From positions 1 to 64,000 of the forward strand of contig JAVBRD010000001.1 of assembly GCA_031548365.1 (NCBI GenBank): a stretch of DNA of 64,000 bases, written 5' to 3'. Within the stretch, counting starts at the first letter, position 1; each line of letters opens with the position of its first letter. This DNA is from JAVBRD01 sp031548365 (GTDB taxonomy: Bacteria; Bacillota; Clostridia; Christensenellales; UBA1750). The notes under the pieces were generated by a model that did no database searches, was not told where the DNA came from, and worked only from the letters and a program-made list of their open reading frames with translations. Positions 26,221 to 35,122 of the stretch are shown piece by piece. Both the position numbers and the translations under genes were made by a program.

Positions 26221-26685
26221 CTACTTGACTTCGGATGTGCAAAAGCCGCAGCGCGTTGCATGAATGGGGATGTCATTGCAGCAGTACGGGCAAGCCTTGC
26301 TCGTGGGCGGGTTGACGGGCACGGGTTTTGAGCGTTTGAGCTTTCCCAAAAACTTGACGAGCATAAAGACCGCAAACGCCATGAAAATAAAGTCGATCAG
26401 CGTGGAGATGAACTTGCCGTACGCAAAAACGGCGGCTCCCGCGGCAGTCGCGTCGGCAAGTGTCGCGTAGGCGCTGCCGTCGAGCGCGATAAAACGATCG
26501 ACAAAACTGATGCCCTTGAGCGGCAGGCTGACCAGCGGCATGATCAAATCGCCCACGAGAGAGGCCGTCACTTTGGAAAACGCGCCCCCGATGATGACGC
26601 CCACCGCCAGGTCAATGACGTTTCCGCGCGTTGCAAACTTCTGAAACTCGCCAAGGAAATTGCGCGCTCCGGTGCGAAAGCTCAT
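26221..26685 (-). CDS. mscL: large-conductance mechanosensitive channel with C-terminal zinc ribbon
   Basis: A 154-residue inner-membrane channel that opens under hypo-osmotic shock. The N-terminal FKKFATRGNVIDLAVGVIIG-like segment (here FQKFATRGNVIDLAVGV), the first helix (about 22-45) and the second helix (about 88-110) are standard. Beyond the normal helical bundle is a zinc-ribbon-like tail with C132, C135, C146 and C149. Similar tails occur in some other Gram-positive MscL proteins. The ATG overlaps the addA stop as ATGA. Confidence 0.92.
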   Translation of the reverse strand: MSFRTGARNFLGEFQKFATRGNVIDLAVGVIIGGAFSKVTASLVGDLIMPLVSLPLKGISFVDRFIALDGSAYATLADATAAGAAVFAYGKFISTLIDFIFMAFAVFMLVKFLGKLKRSKPVPVNPPTSKACPYCCNDIPIHATRCGFCTSEVK

Positions 26686-29600
26686 GTGTTCTGCCTCCAG
26701 TTGTTCATGTTCACGATCGTGTCCGCAGAAAGAAATACGATGTACGCCGCGGCCACGGGCGTTTCCGTGATGCGTTCAAGCGCGAGCGCATAGAGTGCGA
26801 CCTGCCGCGCGTGACGATTTTGAGCGGCGTCCACCGCGTCGCGCGGAGCCACGCGGTCCGTCTTGAAATCGACCAGCACCCACTGCCCTTTGCGGATAAA
26901 ACACAGGTCGACCACGCCCTGAAGGAGCACGCGGTCGCCGGAATCCACATCCGGGTCGATCTCGCGCGCGGAAAGCTCCAGCTCAAAGGGCGCCTCGCGC
27001 ATCACGCGATCGGCCGCTCTCGCCTCAAGCCCGAGCGGCGTCGCCCAGAAGCGGCGCACGGCGGCCTCAAGGCGGTCACCCTCCGGCCCCCGCGGAAACT
27101 CCCGCGACTCGGTGAGCGCGGCGCGCGCCTTCGCGGCGGCTTCCTTGATCGCCTCCTCACCCGCATCGGGCGGGAGGATGCGCATGAAGGACAAAAGCCT
27201 GTGCGCGGCTACGCCCAGCTCGGCGGCGGTGTGCGCGCCGGATGAGCGCGCCTCGGCGGGCAGCTCGCGCAGCTCGGGCAAATCCCTGTGCGCAAGAGAC
27301 GTGACGGATTGCTTGGAGGGCATTTTGACCTCCACATGAGGATAAACCCAGTTGAGTCTTTCGTCAAGCCAAGCGTGGTCTTCCTCGCGCGCGGAAGGCG
27401 CTGCTGTATCTGCTGATTTGGCCGTCCCTGCCGGCAATTCACGCAGTACCGACCACGCGCATCCGGGGCTTTGGCGCGCTTGGTTGACCGCCGGCACCAG
27501 CATGTCCAGAAACGTGAGCGCGCCGCTCATCCAGCCGGGGGAAAGCGAGGACCCCTCAAGTTGATCGGCCTTGCGCGCGGTGACGCACCCGAACAGCTCG
27601 AGCCGCTCCTTGGCGCGCGTCATGGCCACGTAGAGGATGCGCATCTCTTCGCACAGAGACTCATCCCTGAGCTTTTGCGATATCGCGTATTGCTTGAGCG
27701 TTTTTTGGCGCGTGAGCGCGTCCGGATCGATAAAGTCCGCGCCCATGCCGATGCCGCGGTGCATGGGCAGCCGCCCAATATCGCGCAGGTTGAACTTGCG
27801 CCCGAGACCCGCCACAAGCACGATCGGGAACTCGAGCCCCTTGGACTGATGGACGCTCATCAGCCGCACGACGTCGGTGTCGTCCATCGCGCGCGCGGAT
27901 TCAAGGTCGCCCCCACCCGCCCGCAGACGTTCCACATGCAGCAGAAAGTCCCCCAACGTTTTTCTGGGCGCGGCGCACAACGAGGCCGCGTTCTCGCACA
28001 ACGCGCGCAGGTTGCGCTGGCGCGCGGGACCGTTCTCAAACGCCAGGCACGCGTCGTACAGCCCGCTTTGGAGCAGCAGCTCATGCGCGGCCTCTCCCGC
28101 CGGAAGGGAGAGCGCGCGCCGCCGCAGATGGGTCAGCTTGTCCAGAAACGCGCGCGTCTTTTGACCAAGGCTCGAGGCCACGAAAGACATGGACGTGACC
28201 GCGTCAAAATACGTTCCCTCGCCCGATTCAGCGCGTATCTCCATCATCTCGTCGGGCGAAAACCCGCCCGCGGGGGAGAGCATGGCGGCGATCAGGTCGG
28301 TGTCCCGGCGCGGGTTGTCCACGGCGCGAAAGAGCGCGAGCGCGAGCAGCACCTCGCCCTCCTCGCCCGACGACCGTGCCACATCGCTGTACAGCGGCAC
28401 ACCGGCAAGCGTGAACTCCCGCTCGAACGCGTCGGCCACACTTCTGGGCGCGCGGAGCAGCACCGCGATATCGCCCGGGCGCGCAGGGCGGTCAAGACCC
28501 GTCTTCGCGTCAAATATCGGCGATCCGATCAGCCCGAGCGCGCGCCTCGCGACCGCCCTGGCCTCAATGGCCGCCGTCTCAAGCTCTTCCTCGGTCGCGG
28601 CTTCCTCCGCGCCTTCCTCGCTTTGGCGCTCCTCAGCGGGTTCCTCCTGGCCGTCGCGGCAGATCAGGTGAAGCGCGGCCTGCGGGCCATCGTCCGGGAA
28701 AGACAGCCCGGGCGCGAGGCCGTGGCCGTCACTGTAGTCAATCTCGCCCACGGCGCCCGTCATCAGACGCTCAAAAACCGCGTTGACCGCGGTGAGCACC
28801 GCGGGGCGGCTGCGGAAGTTATGCGCTAGGTCGATGCGCCGCGCGCGCGCCTCCGCTTCACGCGAAAACGCGCGCTGTTTCGCGAGGAACAACTCGGGCG
28901 CGGCCTGACGGAAACGGTAGATCGACTGCTTGACATCCCCCACATAGAACCGCCGCTCGGGATGGGACGCCGCGCGAAGGAGCGCGTCCTGCACGCGGGA
29001 GATGTCCTGGCACTCGTCGATGAACACATGCTCCAGTCTGTCGCGAAGACGCGCGCTCACGGCGGTATTTTGTGTGAGCAGGCGCAAAGCGGTATGCTCT
29101 AAGTCGTCGTAGTCGAGCACGTCCCGCCTGTCCTTGAGAAGCGCGTAAACCTCCTGCGTCCGCTTGGCGAGCGACGCCAGCGCGCGCGCCACATGCGTCG
29201 CGCCCGCCAGCCACCTCAGGTGATCCCCGCCCGCGAGTTTCTTTTCAAGCTCTTTCACGGGTGCGATGGCTTCGTCCCGCAGCGCCTTTGCGTCGGGGTT
29301 CTTGGCCGTCCAGCGCGCGAAAGCGAGCGCGTTGAGCGCGTCCGCGAACGTCTCCGGCCCGCCCTTGAGAGCGGCGCGCAACCGCTCGGCTTCCGCGATA
29401 TCCCCGCTCAAGATGGCGCTCGCGCGCGCGTCCTCCCCGCAGGCGTCCACCGCGCGCAATAGCAGCGCGACCGTCGCGTCCAGCCTGTCCCTGACCGAAG
29501 CGCAAAACGCCGATCTCCAGGGGGCGTCAGGGCGGTCGTGCTCGCCCGCGAGCGCCAGCCATTCGTCAGGCGCGGGGTGGGACATTGAGAAGCGGTGCAC

Positions 29601-30098
29601 GGCCAGAACGTCCTCGCGCAGGCGGGCGATGTCGTCGTACGCGCACATCAGCGCGCGCATGCCCTCCGTCTCTTCGAGCAACAGCTCGTCGAGCGCGTCG
29701 TCCGCCGCCTGGGCGCGCAGGATTTCCATCTCAGCCGCGTCGCCCACGCGAAACGCCGGGTCGACGTCAAGCCACGCGAAGCTCTCGCGGATGAGCTGTG
29801 AGCAGAAGCTGTGGATGGTGCCGATACGCGCCTCCTCAAGCGCGATGAGGTGGCCGCGCGCCCAGGCCTCGTCCTTGGCCTTCTCCAGCCGGTCCGTCAG
29901 GCGCATGCGCAGCTCGGAGGCCGCCGCGCGCGTGAACGTGACGATGAGCATGCGGTCGAGCGAGGCCCCCTCCTCAAGCAAGCGGTACACGCGCTCGATG
30001 AGCACCGCCGTCTTGCCCGACCCCGCCGCGGCCGCGACAAGAAGCGCCTGCCCGCGCGAGGCGATGGCGCTCTCTTGCTCAACCGTCCAGTTAGGCAT
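26682..30098 (-). CDS. addA: ATP-dependent helicase/nuclease subunit A (AddA)
   Basis: A 1138-residue UvrD-family helicase fused to a RecB-like nuclease, which resects double-strand breaks for recombination. The Walker A motif is A22-AAAGSGKT; Walker B is VFIDECQD, and VAMTRAKERL is helicase motif VI. The nuclease motif near residue 1070 has GVVDLCF and VLVDFKTD, with the catalytic Asp and Lys. It is somewhat shorter than Bacillus AddA. Its partner addB normally lies directly upstream but is absent here; instead a 57-residue zinc-finger gene precedes it. It is the first large gene of the addA-mscL-nagA-cvpA run. Confidence 0.9.
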   Translation of the reverse strand: MPNWTVEQESAIASRGQALLVAAAAGSGKTAVLIERVYRLLEEGASLDRMLIVTFTRAAASELRMRLTDRLEKAKDEAWARGHLIALEEARIGTIHSFCSQLIRESFAWLDVDPAFRVGDAAEMEILRAQAADDALDELLLEETEGMRALMCAYDDIARLREDVLAVHRFSMSHPAPDEWLALAGEHDRPDAPWRSAFCASVRDRLDATVALLLRAVDACGEDARASAILSGDIAEAERLRAALKGGPETFADALNALAFARWTAKNPDAKALRDEAIAPVKELEKKLAGGDHLRWLAGATHVARALASLAKRTQEVYALLKDRRDVLDYDDLEHTALRLLTQNTAVSARLRDRLEHVFIDECQDISRVQDALLRAASHPERRFYVGDVKQSIYRFRQAAPELFLAKQRAFSREAEARARRIDLAHNFRSRPAVLTAVNAVFERLMTGAVGEIDYSDGHGLAPGLSFPDDGPQAALHLICRDGQEEPAEERQSEEGAEEAATEEELETAAIEARAVARRALGLIGSPIFDAKTGLDRPARPGDIAVLLRAPRSVADAFEREFTLAGVPLYSDVARSSGEEGEVLLALALFRAVDNPRRDTDLIAAMLSPAGGFSPDEMMEIRAESGEGTYFDAVTSMSFVASSLGQKTRAFLDKLTHLRRRALSLPAGEAAHELLLQSGLYDACLAFENGPARQRNLRALCENAASLCAAPRKTLGDFLLHVERLRAGGGDLESARAMDDTDVVRLMSVHQSKGLEFPIVLVAGLGRKFNLRDIGRLPMHRGIGMGADFIDPDALTRQKTLKQYAISQKLRDESLCEEMRILYVAMTRAKERLELFGCVTARKADQLEGSSLSPGWMSGALTFLDMLVPAVNQARQSPGCAWSVLRELPAGTAKSADTAAPSAREEDHAWLDERLNWVYPHVEVKMPSKQSVTSLAHRDLPELRELPAEARSSGAHTAAELGVAAHRLLSFMRILPPDAGEEAIKEAAAKARAALTESREFPRGPEGDRLEAAVRRFWATPLGLEARAADRVMREAPFELELSAREIDPDVDSGDRVLLQGVVDLCFIRKGQWVLVDFKTDRVAPRDAVDAAQNRHARQVALYALALERITETPVAAAYIVFLSADTIVNMNNWRQNT

Positions 30099-30119
30099 TT
30101 GCTCCCCCCGCCACCGGCG

Positions 30120-30293
30120 TCACGCGCCGTCCTTGGCGAGCGACAGCGAAAGCTCGCCGCATTGGGGGCACACGGCCGCCTTGATACCGCCCGGCTTTAC
30201 TTCGCCCTTTTCTAATTTTGGCGTTCCATACGTGCTGACTTTGACGCGGTACCCTTCTTCCATTGGGGTCTGGCATTGAGGACACGTTTTCAT
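30120..30293 (-). CDS. small Zn-ribbon protein
   Basis: A 57-residue protein with two CxxC pairs: CPQCQ at residues 4-7 and CPQCGELS near residue 42. The spacing and the intervening basic, beta-forming segment indicate a nucleic-acid-binding-type zinc ribbon. An AAAGGACC site precedes ATG 30293. It lies 21 bp upstream of addA and could be co-transcribed. Function unknown. Confidence 0.7.
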   Translation of the reverse strand: MKTCPQCQTPMEEGYRVKVSTYGTPKLEKGEVKPGGIKAAVCPQCGELSLSLAKDGA

Positions 30294-30347
30294 CGCTATG
30301 GGTCCTTTCTGCATCCGGGCCTCTGAAAGCCGATGCATTGCGCTTAG

Positions 30348-30869
30348 CTAAACGGCGTGATGCTCGTTTGAGCGGAACTTGAGCGGCAAGTAAATCTGCT
30401 GCTGCGCGATGCCCAGCGCTTTGTCAAACGCGCCGTCGGGGTTGGGCATGTTGCACATGCCGCTCTTTGGGAAATCGCCATACTCAAAAACAGCGCTGTT
30501 CCTGATCCACGTCATCATGCAGCTGATCGTCTCTTCCAGGTCGACGTTGTCCTTTTCGTCCCCTGTGGCGACAAGGAATATGCCGCCCGGAAACTCAATG
30601 ATTTCGTAGGGCGCGACGTTTTCCGCCGTCACGTCATCATTCACGGCTAAAGCCCAAATGTTCTTCCCGGAATCCCACGTGATGTTTTTGTCTTCGTGCC
30701 ACAAAAAATCCGTGGGTTCATACATGTGCTCTTTGAGCAAATAGCGGTGCTGATTGACCCACACGATGAAGCCGTTTTCACCGAAAAGCTCATGGAGCGT
30801 CATGGGCCCCGATGAAATCGCCCGAAACTTCTTGATCTCTATCCCGCGCATGTTCTTCAGCGTGCTCAC
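30348..30869 (-). CDS. GyrI-like effector-binding-domain protein
   Basis: A 173-residue cytoplasmic protein. The C-terminal ~90 residues, with YEIIEFPGGIFLVATGD and a late DFPKSGMCNMPNPDG, fit the GyrI/AraC effector-binding (SOUL-like) fold that binds small hydrophobic or cationic ligands. There is no HTH domain, so it is a stand-alone binding module rather than a complete regulator. GTG 30869 lies seven bases after GGAGG. The family assignment rests on pattern, not on a catalytic motif. Confidence 0.6.
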   Translation of the reverse strand: MSTLKNMRGIEIKKFRAISSGPMTLHELFGENGFIVWVNQHRYLLKEHMYEPTDFLWHEDKNITWDSGKNIWALAVNDDVTAENVAPYEIIEFPGGIFLVATGDEKDNVDLEETISCMMTWIRNSAVFEYGDFPKSGMCNMPNPDGAFDKALGIAQQQIYLPLKFRSNEHHAV

Positions 30870-30942
30870 TTGACAACCTCCACCGAAAAAATAAGCGCCT
30901 TCCGCTAACCGCCGGGAGGCAATCTGGGGCCTCCGCCGCCTG

Positions 30943-31140
30943 CTACTGGATTTTGCGTTTAAAAACAGACACGATGCTTCTGGTGTATCCGTTTCCCTGA
31001 TTGGTCGACACGCAGCTGACAAGCTCCCACCCGTCGCCGCCCAACCGATTCAACTCATCCCGAAAATGATCGGAGTCCACTTTTCCGCCCATGATTCCCT
31101 CGGTATTGTAAACAAAAACACGGTATTCGTATCTGTCCAC
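30943..31140 (-). CDS. DUF4177 domain protein
   Basis: A 65-residue protein of the DUF4177 type: YEYRVFVYN at the start, GGDGWELVSCVS in the middle and VFKRKIQ at the end. These small beta-beta-alpha-beta proteins are common in Bacillota and have no known function. GTG 31140 follows an AAGGGGG site. It lies downstream of the sugar-dehydrogenase block and upstream of the GyrI-like gene. Confidence 0.75.
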   Translation of the reverse strand: MDRYEYRVFVYNTEGIMGGKVDSDHFRDELNRLGGDGWELVSCVSTNQGNGYTRSIVSVFKRKIQ

Positions 31141-31180
31141 GCGGGGCGCCCCCTTTTGCGCATTCGCTCCCGTCTTCGCC

Positions 31181-31208
31181 GACGGGGCAGCCCCAAGGCC
31201 GCCCCGTC
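31181..31208 (-). terminator. hairpin after the TIM-barrel-like gene
   Basis: GACGGGGC (31181-31188) pairs with GCCCCGTC (31201-31208). There is no T-run on the minus strand, so termination is plausible but not certain. Confidence 0.5.
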
Positions 31209-31216
31209 AAGTGGCG

Positions 31217-32065
31217 CTATTTGATGATGGCCGTCTTGTTGGGGCTGGAGCGTCCCTCAAGGTTGGGCGGCCTGCGCTCGAGGGCGGCCATGCCGATCTC
31301 AATGTCCTCGGCGGCTTCAAGCGGGCTTGTGCAGCCTACGGTGACCATGTCGCAGTCGCGAATCGTGGAGAACGAGAACGTAATTCCCACAAAAGGCGAG
31401 CAGCGGCCCGCGGCCATAGGCTTGATGGTCATGACCGGTTTTTTTGCGTTCCAGATGATCTTATGAACCGACTCGATCTCGATCTGCATCAGAAAACCCA
31501 TGCAGTTGTAAAGCTGGATGTAGGTCTGCACGTCGTACTCCTGCTCGTCGGAGTACAAAATCAGCTCGGGCATGTGCGCGGAAAGCCCGGGGATCATGCC
31601 TTCCTCGCGGATCATGCAGAGGTAGTCGGGCAGGCGGTCCATGGTGTGCTTGTTTTTGCTCACGAGCTGTTCCGCCGATGAGTGGTGAATCAGGCAGAAC
31701 GTCGCGCCGCCTTTTTTCGCGCTCTTGATGACGCGCTGGGCCTCGGCCCGGCCTTCCTTCGTGTCGTCCACGTTGATCACGGGCGTATCGACCAGGATGA
31801 TCTTCCGGCCCGCTTTTTCCTCGGACATTTTAACCGCTTCATACATCACCGGGTTGGCGGTGCACATCGGCCCCATCAGCGTATCCACACCCGCCGCGAG
31901 GAACACATCCAGCTGCGCCGCGATGTCCTCCGGTCGTTCGTGGCGTTTTTTGATGCCCGCGTCCGCGGCCGCGCCGGTATGGCTCCACCCGTAAATCCAG
32001 TTGCTCCCGATGATCATACGCGAGAGCGACACGCCCCCGACGGTCGTGCGTGGGAATTCCGCCAT
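31217..32065 (-). CDS. TIM-barrel-like protein of unknown function in a sugar-dehydrogenase operon
   Basis: A 282-residue cytoplasmic protein. The opening LSRMIIGSNWIYGWSHTGAA and a late MTIKPMAAGRC resemble the strand-1 and strand-7/8 elements of aldo-keto reductase-type barrels, but I cannot find the complete Asp-Tyr-Lys-His tetrad; FCLIHHSS near residue 125 may form part of the active site. GGGGGGA lies six bases before ATG 32065. It is the last gene of a tight block behind a Gfo/Idh/MocA dehydrogenase (20 bp). A role on the same sugar or sugar acid is inferred from position only. Confidence 0.6.
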   Translation of the reverse strand: MAEFPRTTVGGVSLSRMIIGSNWIYGWSHTGAAADAGIKKRHERPEDIAAQLDVFLAAGVDTLMGPMCTANPVMYEAVKMSEEKAGRKIILVDTPVINVDDTKEGRAEAQRVIKSAKKGGATFCLIHHSSAEQLVSKNKHTMDRLPDYLCMIREEGMIPGLSAHMPELILYSDEQEYDVQTYIQLYNCMGFLMQIEIESVHKIIWNAKKPVMTIKPMAAGRCSPFVGITFSFSTIRDCDMVTVGCTSPLEAAEDIEIGMAALERRPPNLEGRSSPNKTAIIK

Positions 32066-32085
32066 GATGATCCCCCCAAACTGCG

Positions 32086-33114
32086 TTATTTCAGGCTCAC
32101 GGTTTTCCCGCCCTGATCGGCGGAGCGCATCTCGGCCTGCGCGATGCGGATGGTCTCGCGCGTGGATTCGGGCGTGCAGCGGCCCGGCTTTTGTCCGCTC
32201 TGAAGGCACTCGCAGAAATAGCGGATCTCGCGGTAATACCCCGTATCCTTGGGAAGATCAAGCTCCTCCGGCTTTTCGCCGTCCGGGGTGACGAGCAAGC
32301 CGTCGTGCTTGTCGAGGATGACGGAGCCGGTCTGAAAACTCACTCTGAATATCATGTTGAACGGCAGCTTGCCGTTGATGGTCCAGTCGTCCTGCGCGTT
32401 GACGACCCGCCCGTCGGGGTAGTGGTAGTTGGTGGACACAACGTCATACCCCGAGCCGGGGATGATGTTCTTGGCAGTCGTGCTCACCGAATCGGGCGTG
32501 CCAAACAGCCAGTTGATGGTGTCCACGTCGTGGATGTGCTGGTCGAGGAGCGCGCCGCCGGAAAGCTCCTTTTTCATGAGCCAGTCCTCAAACGACCACT
32601 TGGGCGTACCACCCCCGCGGTAGAAGTACGCGCATGAGACCTCCCCGAAGCGTTTGTTGTCCACGATCTCCTTGAGCTTTTCGTATGCGGGCCAGAACCG
32701 CAGGCATTGCGCGATCATGAGCGTCTTGCCCGTCTTCCTGGACGCATCGATCATGGACGCGCATTCTTCGGCGGTGCGCGCCATGGGCTTCTCGCACAGC
32801 ACGTGGCAGCCCGCTTCCAAGGCCTTGATGGCGTTCTCCGCGTGCAGATACGTCGGGAGCGCGATGTCAACGTAGTCGAGCTTTTCCTTGGCGAGCATCT
32901 CATCGATGGACGAATACAGGCTGTACTGCCCGAAGTTGAACTTTTCCGCACCCACGTCGATGTTGCCGGGGACAAATTCGCCCTTCCATTTTTTCGCGTC
33001 CACATCGCACAGCGCGACGAGCTTGACCGGGTAACCCTCATTCATCAGCCTCTGGTAGTTCTCCAGATGACCGCGCCCCATAAAACCGATTCCGACCAGA
33101 CCAACCGTCAGCAA
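32086..33114 (-). CDS. Gfo/Idh/MocA family oxidoreductase
   Basis: About 342 residues. The N-terminal Rossmann motif VGLVGIGFMGRGH, the conserved CEKPMA segment near residue 100 (Lys of EKP is catalytic) and DQHIHDVDTINWL in the C-terminal domain (His/Asp of the active site) define the family, which oxidises inositols, aldoses and other sugars with NAD(P). The start is probably TTG 33114, six bases after GGGGG; upstream ORF sequence belongs to the isomerase gene in another frame. It sits 23 bp behind that isomerase. The usual pairing of these two families in polyol and rare-sugar pathways supports a shared pathway. Confidence 0.87.
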   Translation of the reverse strand: MLTVGLVGIGFMGRGHLENYQRLMNEGYPVKLVALCDVDAKKWKGEFVPGNIDVGAEKFNFGQYSLYSSIDEMLAKEKLDYVDIALPTYLHAENAIKALEAGCHVLCEKPMARTAEECASMIDASRKTGKTLMIAQCLRFWPAYEKLKEIVDNKRFGEVSCAYFYRGGGTPKWSFEDWLMKKELSGGALLDQHIHDVDTINWLFGTPDSVSTTAKNIIPGSGYDVVSTNYHYPDGRVVNAQDDWTINGKLPFNMIFRVSFQTGSVILDKHDGLLVTPDGEKPEELDLPKDTGYYREIRYFCECLQSGQKPGRCTPESTRETIRIAQAEMRSADQGGKTVSLK

Positions 33115-33137
33115 ATCAAGTCCCCCTTTACATCTTA

Positions 33138-33974
33138 TTACCCTTTGAGAATTTCGTCGAGCGCGAGCGACGTACGCCGGACGACATGCCCGGAGTGCGT
33201 CTTGTATCCGCCCATTTCGGCTGTGAGCGGCCCCTCGTACCCGATGGCTTTGAGCTCGCGGATAACCGCCACCCAGTCCACATCGCCCGCGAGCAGGTCG
33301 ACAAAGCCGGAGAGCGTCCCGACCGACTTTTTGAAATCCTTGACATGCACGCGCGCGATGCGCTTGCCCAGAATGGGGATCCAGTGCTCGGGATACCCCC
33401 ACGGCAGCATGTTGCCCACGTCGAAGTACGCGCCCACAAACGGCGAGCCGATCTTGTCGATGAAGTCGCGCATTTCCAGAGGGGAAACGAGAAAGTTGTT
33501 CCACACGTTCTCAAGCCCAACCACGACGCGGGCGGCCTGAGCGTCGGCTGTGACGGCGTTGACGCTCTCCAGCGCGTTGTCGTACGCCACGTCGTAGCGG
33601 TCAAAGCGCGCGTACGTCCCAAAGCCCTTGCCCACCACGCCCGGGACGACGAGAATCGCGCCCGCGCCCAGGACGTTCGCGGCCTCTATCTGCTTCCTGA
33701 TGCAGTCGACCGCCTTTTTGCGCACATCGGGATCGCTCGCGCTGGGCGGATAGTTCCAGTAAAGTCCCGCCGCGAGCGAAGCGATTTTCAGGCCCTCGCC
33801 TTCGATCATTTTCTTGATCTCTTTGATTTGCGCGGGCGTGGACGAAAGCGTCAGCTCACCTTCTTCGGCGATGGCCGGCTCAAACGCCTCAAAGCCCTCG
33901 GCCTTGGCGAGCGCGACGCACTCCTTGAGCGCCATCCCGCCCGGAAACGACCATTGGTTGATGGACTTAAACAA
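33138..33974 (-). CDS. sugar phosphate isomerase/epimerase-like TIM barrel (AP endonuclease 2 family)
   Basis: About 278 residues of the xylose-isomerase-like barrel fold. Candidate divalent-metal ligands are the Glu of GLENVWNNF, the Asp/His of YFDVGNM and ARVHVKDFK, and the Glu of TAEMGGY, arranged as in IolE/IolI/tagatose epimerase relatives. TTG 33974 is chosen because GGGGG stands seven bases upstream, within the end of the preceding gene, which overlaps by eight bases. It belongs to the five-gene block with the dehydrogenase. The substrate is unknown. Confidence 0.82.
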   Translation of the reverse strand: MFKSINQWSFPGGMALKECVALAKAEGFEAFEPAIAEEGELTLSSTPAQIKEIKKMIEGEGLKIASLAAGLYWNYPPSASDPDVRKKAVDCIRKQIEAANVLGAGAILVVPGVVGKGFGTYARFDRYDVAYDNALESVNAVTADAQAARVVVGLENVWNNFLVSPLEMRDFIDKIGSPFVGAYFDVGNMLPWGYPEHWIPILGKRIARVHVKDFKKSVGTLSGFVDLLAGDVDWVAVIRELKAIGYEGPLTAEMGGYKTHSGHVVRRTSLALDEILKG

Positions 33975-34473
33975 CGAACAGCCCCCTTTTTTCATTGATA
34001 TCGTTCTTCCTGATCTCCATCATTTTCATCGCGCACGCCAGCGCCTCGGCATCCGGGTTGACAAACCTCAATGTTGTGCGGCAAACGTGATCAAAATCCC
34101 TGCCAAACACCGTTTTTCGCACGCCCGGATGGCATTCACCGCCGCAGTTGCCGCAAAAATCGACATGCTGCCAAGCGATTTCCCGCGTGCGTTCGTCCAG
34201 CGGATACCCCTCGTACCCTTTTGAACCGCTGTCGTCCGACCAGATCATCCAGCCCTCGGGTTCGGATTTGCATTTGGTGCCGTTGATCAGAACGAAACAC
34301 ACAACCTCATCCCGATACCTGACCCTCCAGTAATACTTGTCTTCCCAGTAGCCTTTGCCCCGTTCGAAGCGCATGCCGTCCGCACTCAAGTAAGCAAAAA
34401 AAACAAGCGCGTTTTGCCGTCGCTCTCCGGCGAGCGTTTCAAGAATAGATTCCTCTACATGCTTTTCAAGCAT
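33967..34473 (-). CDS. uncharacterised protein with CGNCGGEC motif
   Basis: A 168-residue predicted cytoplasmic protein. The N-terminal half is beta-rich with many aromatic residues (KGYWEDKYYWRVRYRD). The C-terminal half has FCGNCGGECHPG followed by KTVFGRDFDHVCRTTLRF, so four or five Cys could bind zinc. I do not recognise the family by name. No convincing Shine-Dalgarno precedes ATG 34473. It lies 9 bp after the SGNH gene and overlaps the isomerase start by eight bases, so it is translated as part of that block. Confidence 0.65.
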   Translation of the reverse strand: MLEKHVEESILETLAGERRQNALVFFAYLSADGMRFERGKGYWEDKYYWRVRYRDEVVCFVLINGTKCKSEPEGWMIWSDDSGSKGYEGYPLDERTREIAWQHVDFCGNCGGECHPGVRKTVFGRDFDHVCRTTLRFVNPDAEALACAMKMMEIRKNDINEKRGLFVV

Positions 34474-34482
34474 GGTTCGCGC

Positions 34483-35109
34483 CTACGACATCGCCTTGAT
34501 CCACGCGTTGGCGATGAGCGCGTGGCCGGCCTGCGTGGGATGCACGCCGTCGGCGGCCCAAACCGCGCACGGCTGCTGCGCGGACGCGGCGGCAAACAAC
34601 CCGTCCAGCGGGATATAGGTCGCTTTGAACTCACGCGCAAGCTCGCGTGCAGCGGCGATTTTGGGATCCAGGTCGGCGCGCCACGCTTTTCTGTCCTCGG
34701 GCACGGGCAGGACGAAGGGCTCAAGCATGACGATGGCCGCGCCCAGCTCGTTTTTCACGCGCAGGAGGATGTGGCGGTAGTCCTCATAATACGCCTCCGC
34801 CGATGTGGGGTCGCCGCGGTCAAACGCGCGCCACGTGTCGTTGATGCCGATGAGGATGGAGACGACGTCGGGCCGCAGCTGCACGCAATCCTCCGTCCAG
34901 CGCGATTTCAAGTCCTTGACGCGGTTGCCGCTGATGCCCTTGTTGATAAAACAAAGGTTCATCTCAGGAAACGCCGCGGTCAGGCGCGCGGCAATGTGGA
35001 GCGGGTATCCCCCGCCCAGCGAAGGAAAGCCCGCGGCCTCGCGGTTGCGGCCAGCGTCAGTGATGGAATCGCCCTGAAACAGGATGGTCTGTCCGGCTGT
35101 GAGTTTCAT
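34483..35109 (-). CDS. SGNH/GDSL hydrolase
   Basis: A 208-residue esterase. Block I is FQGDSITDAG with nucleophile S15; block II Gly is in NKGISGNRV; block III is GINDTW; block V is DGVHPTQAG with the catalytic Asp and His. No signal peptide is present, so it is intracellular and probably removes acetyl or other acyl groups from imported sugars. GGGAG precedes ATG 35109. It begins the sugar block downstream of a decayed phosphotransferase gene. Confidence 0.88.
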   Translation of the reverse strand: MKLTAGQTILFQGDSITDAGRNREAAGFPSLGGGYPLHIAARLTAAFPEMNLCFINKGISGNRVKDLKSRWTEDCVQLRPDVVSILIGINDTWRAFDRGDPTSAEAYYEDYRHILLRVKNELGAAIVMLEPFVLPVPEDRKAWRADLDPKIAAARELAREFKATYIPLDGLFAAASAQQPCAVWAADGVHPTQAGHALIANAWIKAMS

Positions 35110-35122
35110 GCGTTCGTCTCCC

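Noticed and set aside
28189..30215. Plus-strand frames opposite addA (up to 337 residues)
   Set aside because: Serine/arginine-rich antisense shadows of the helicase gene.
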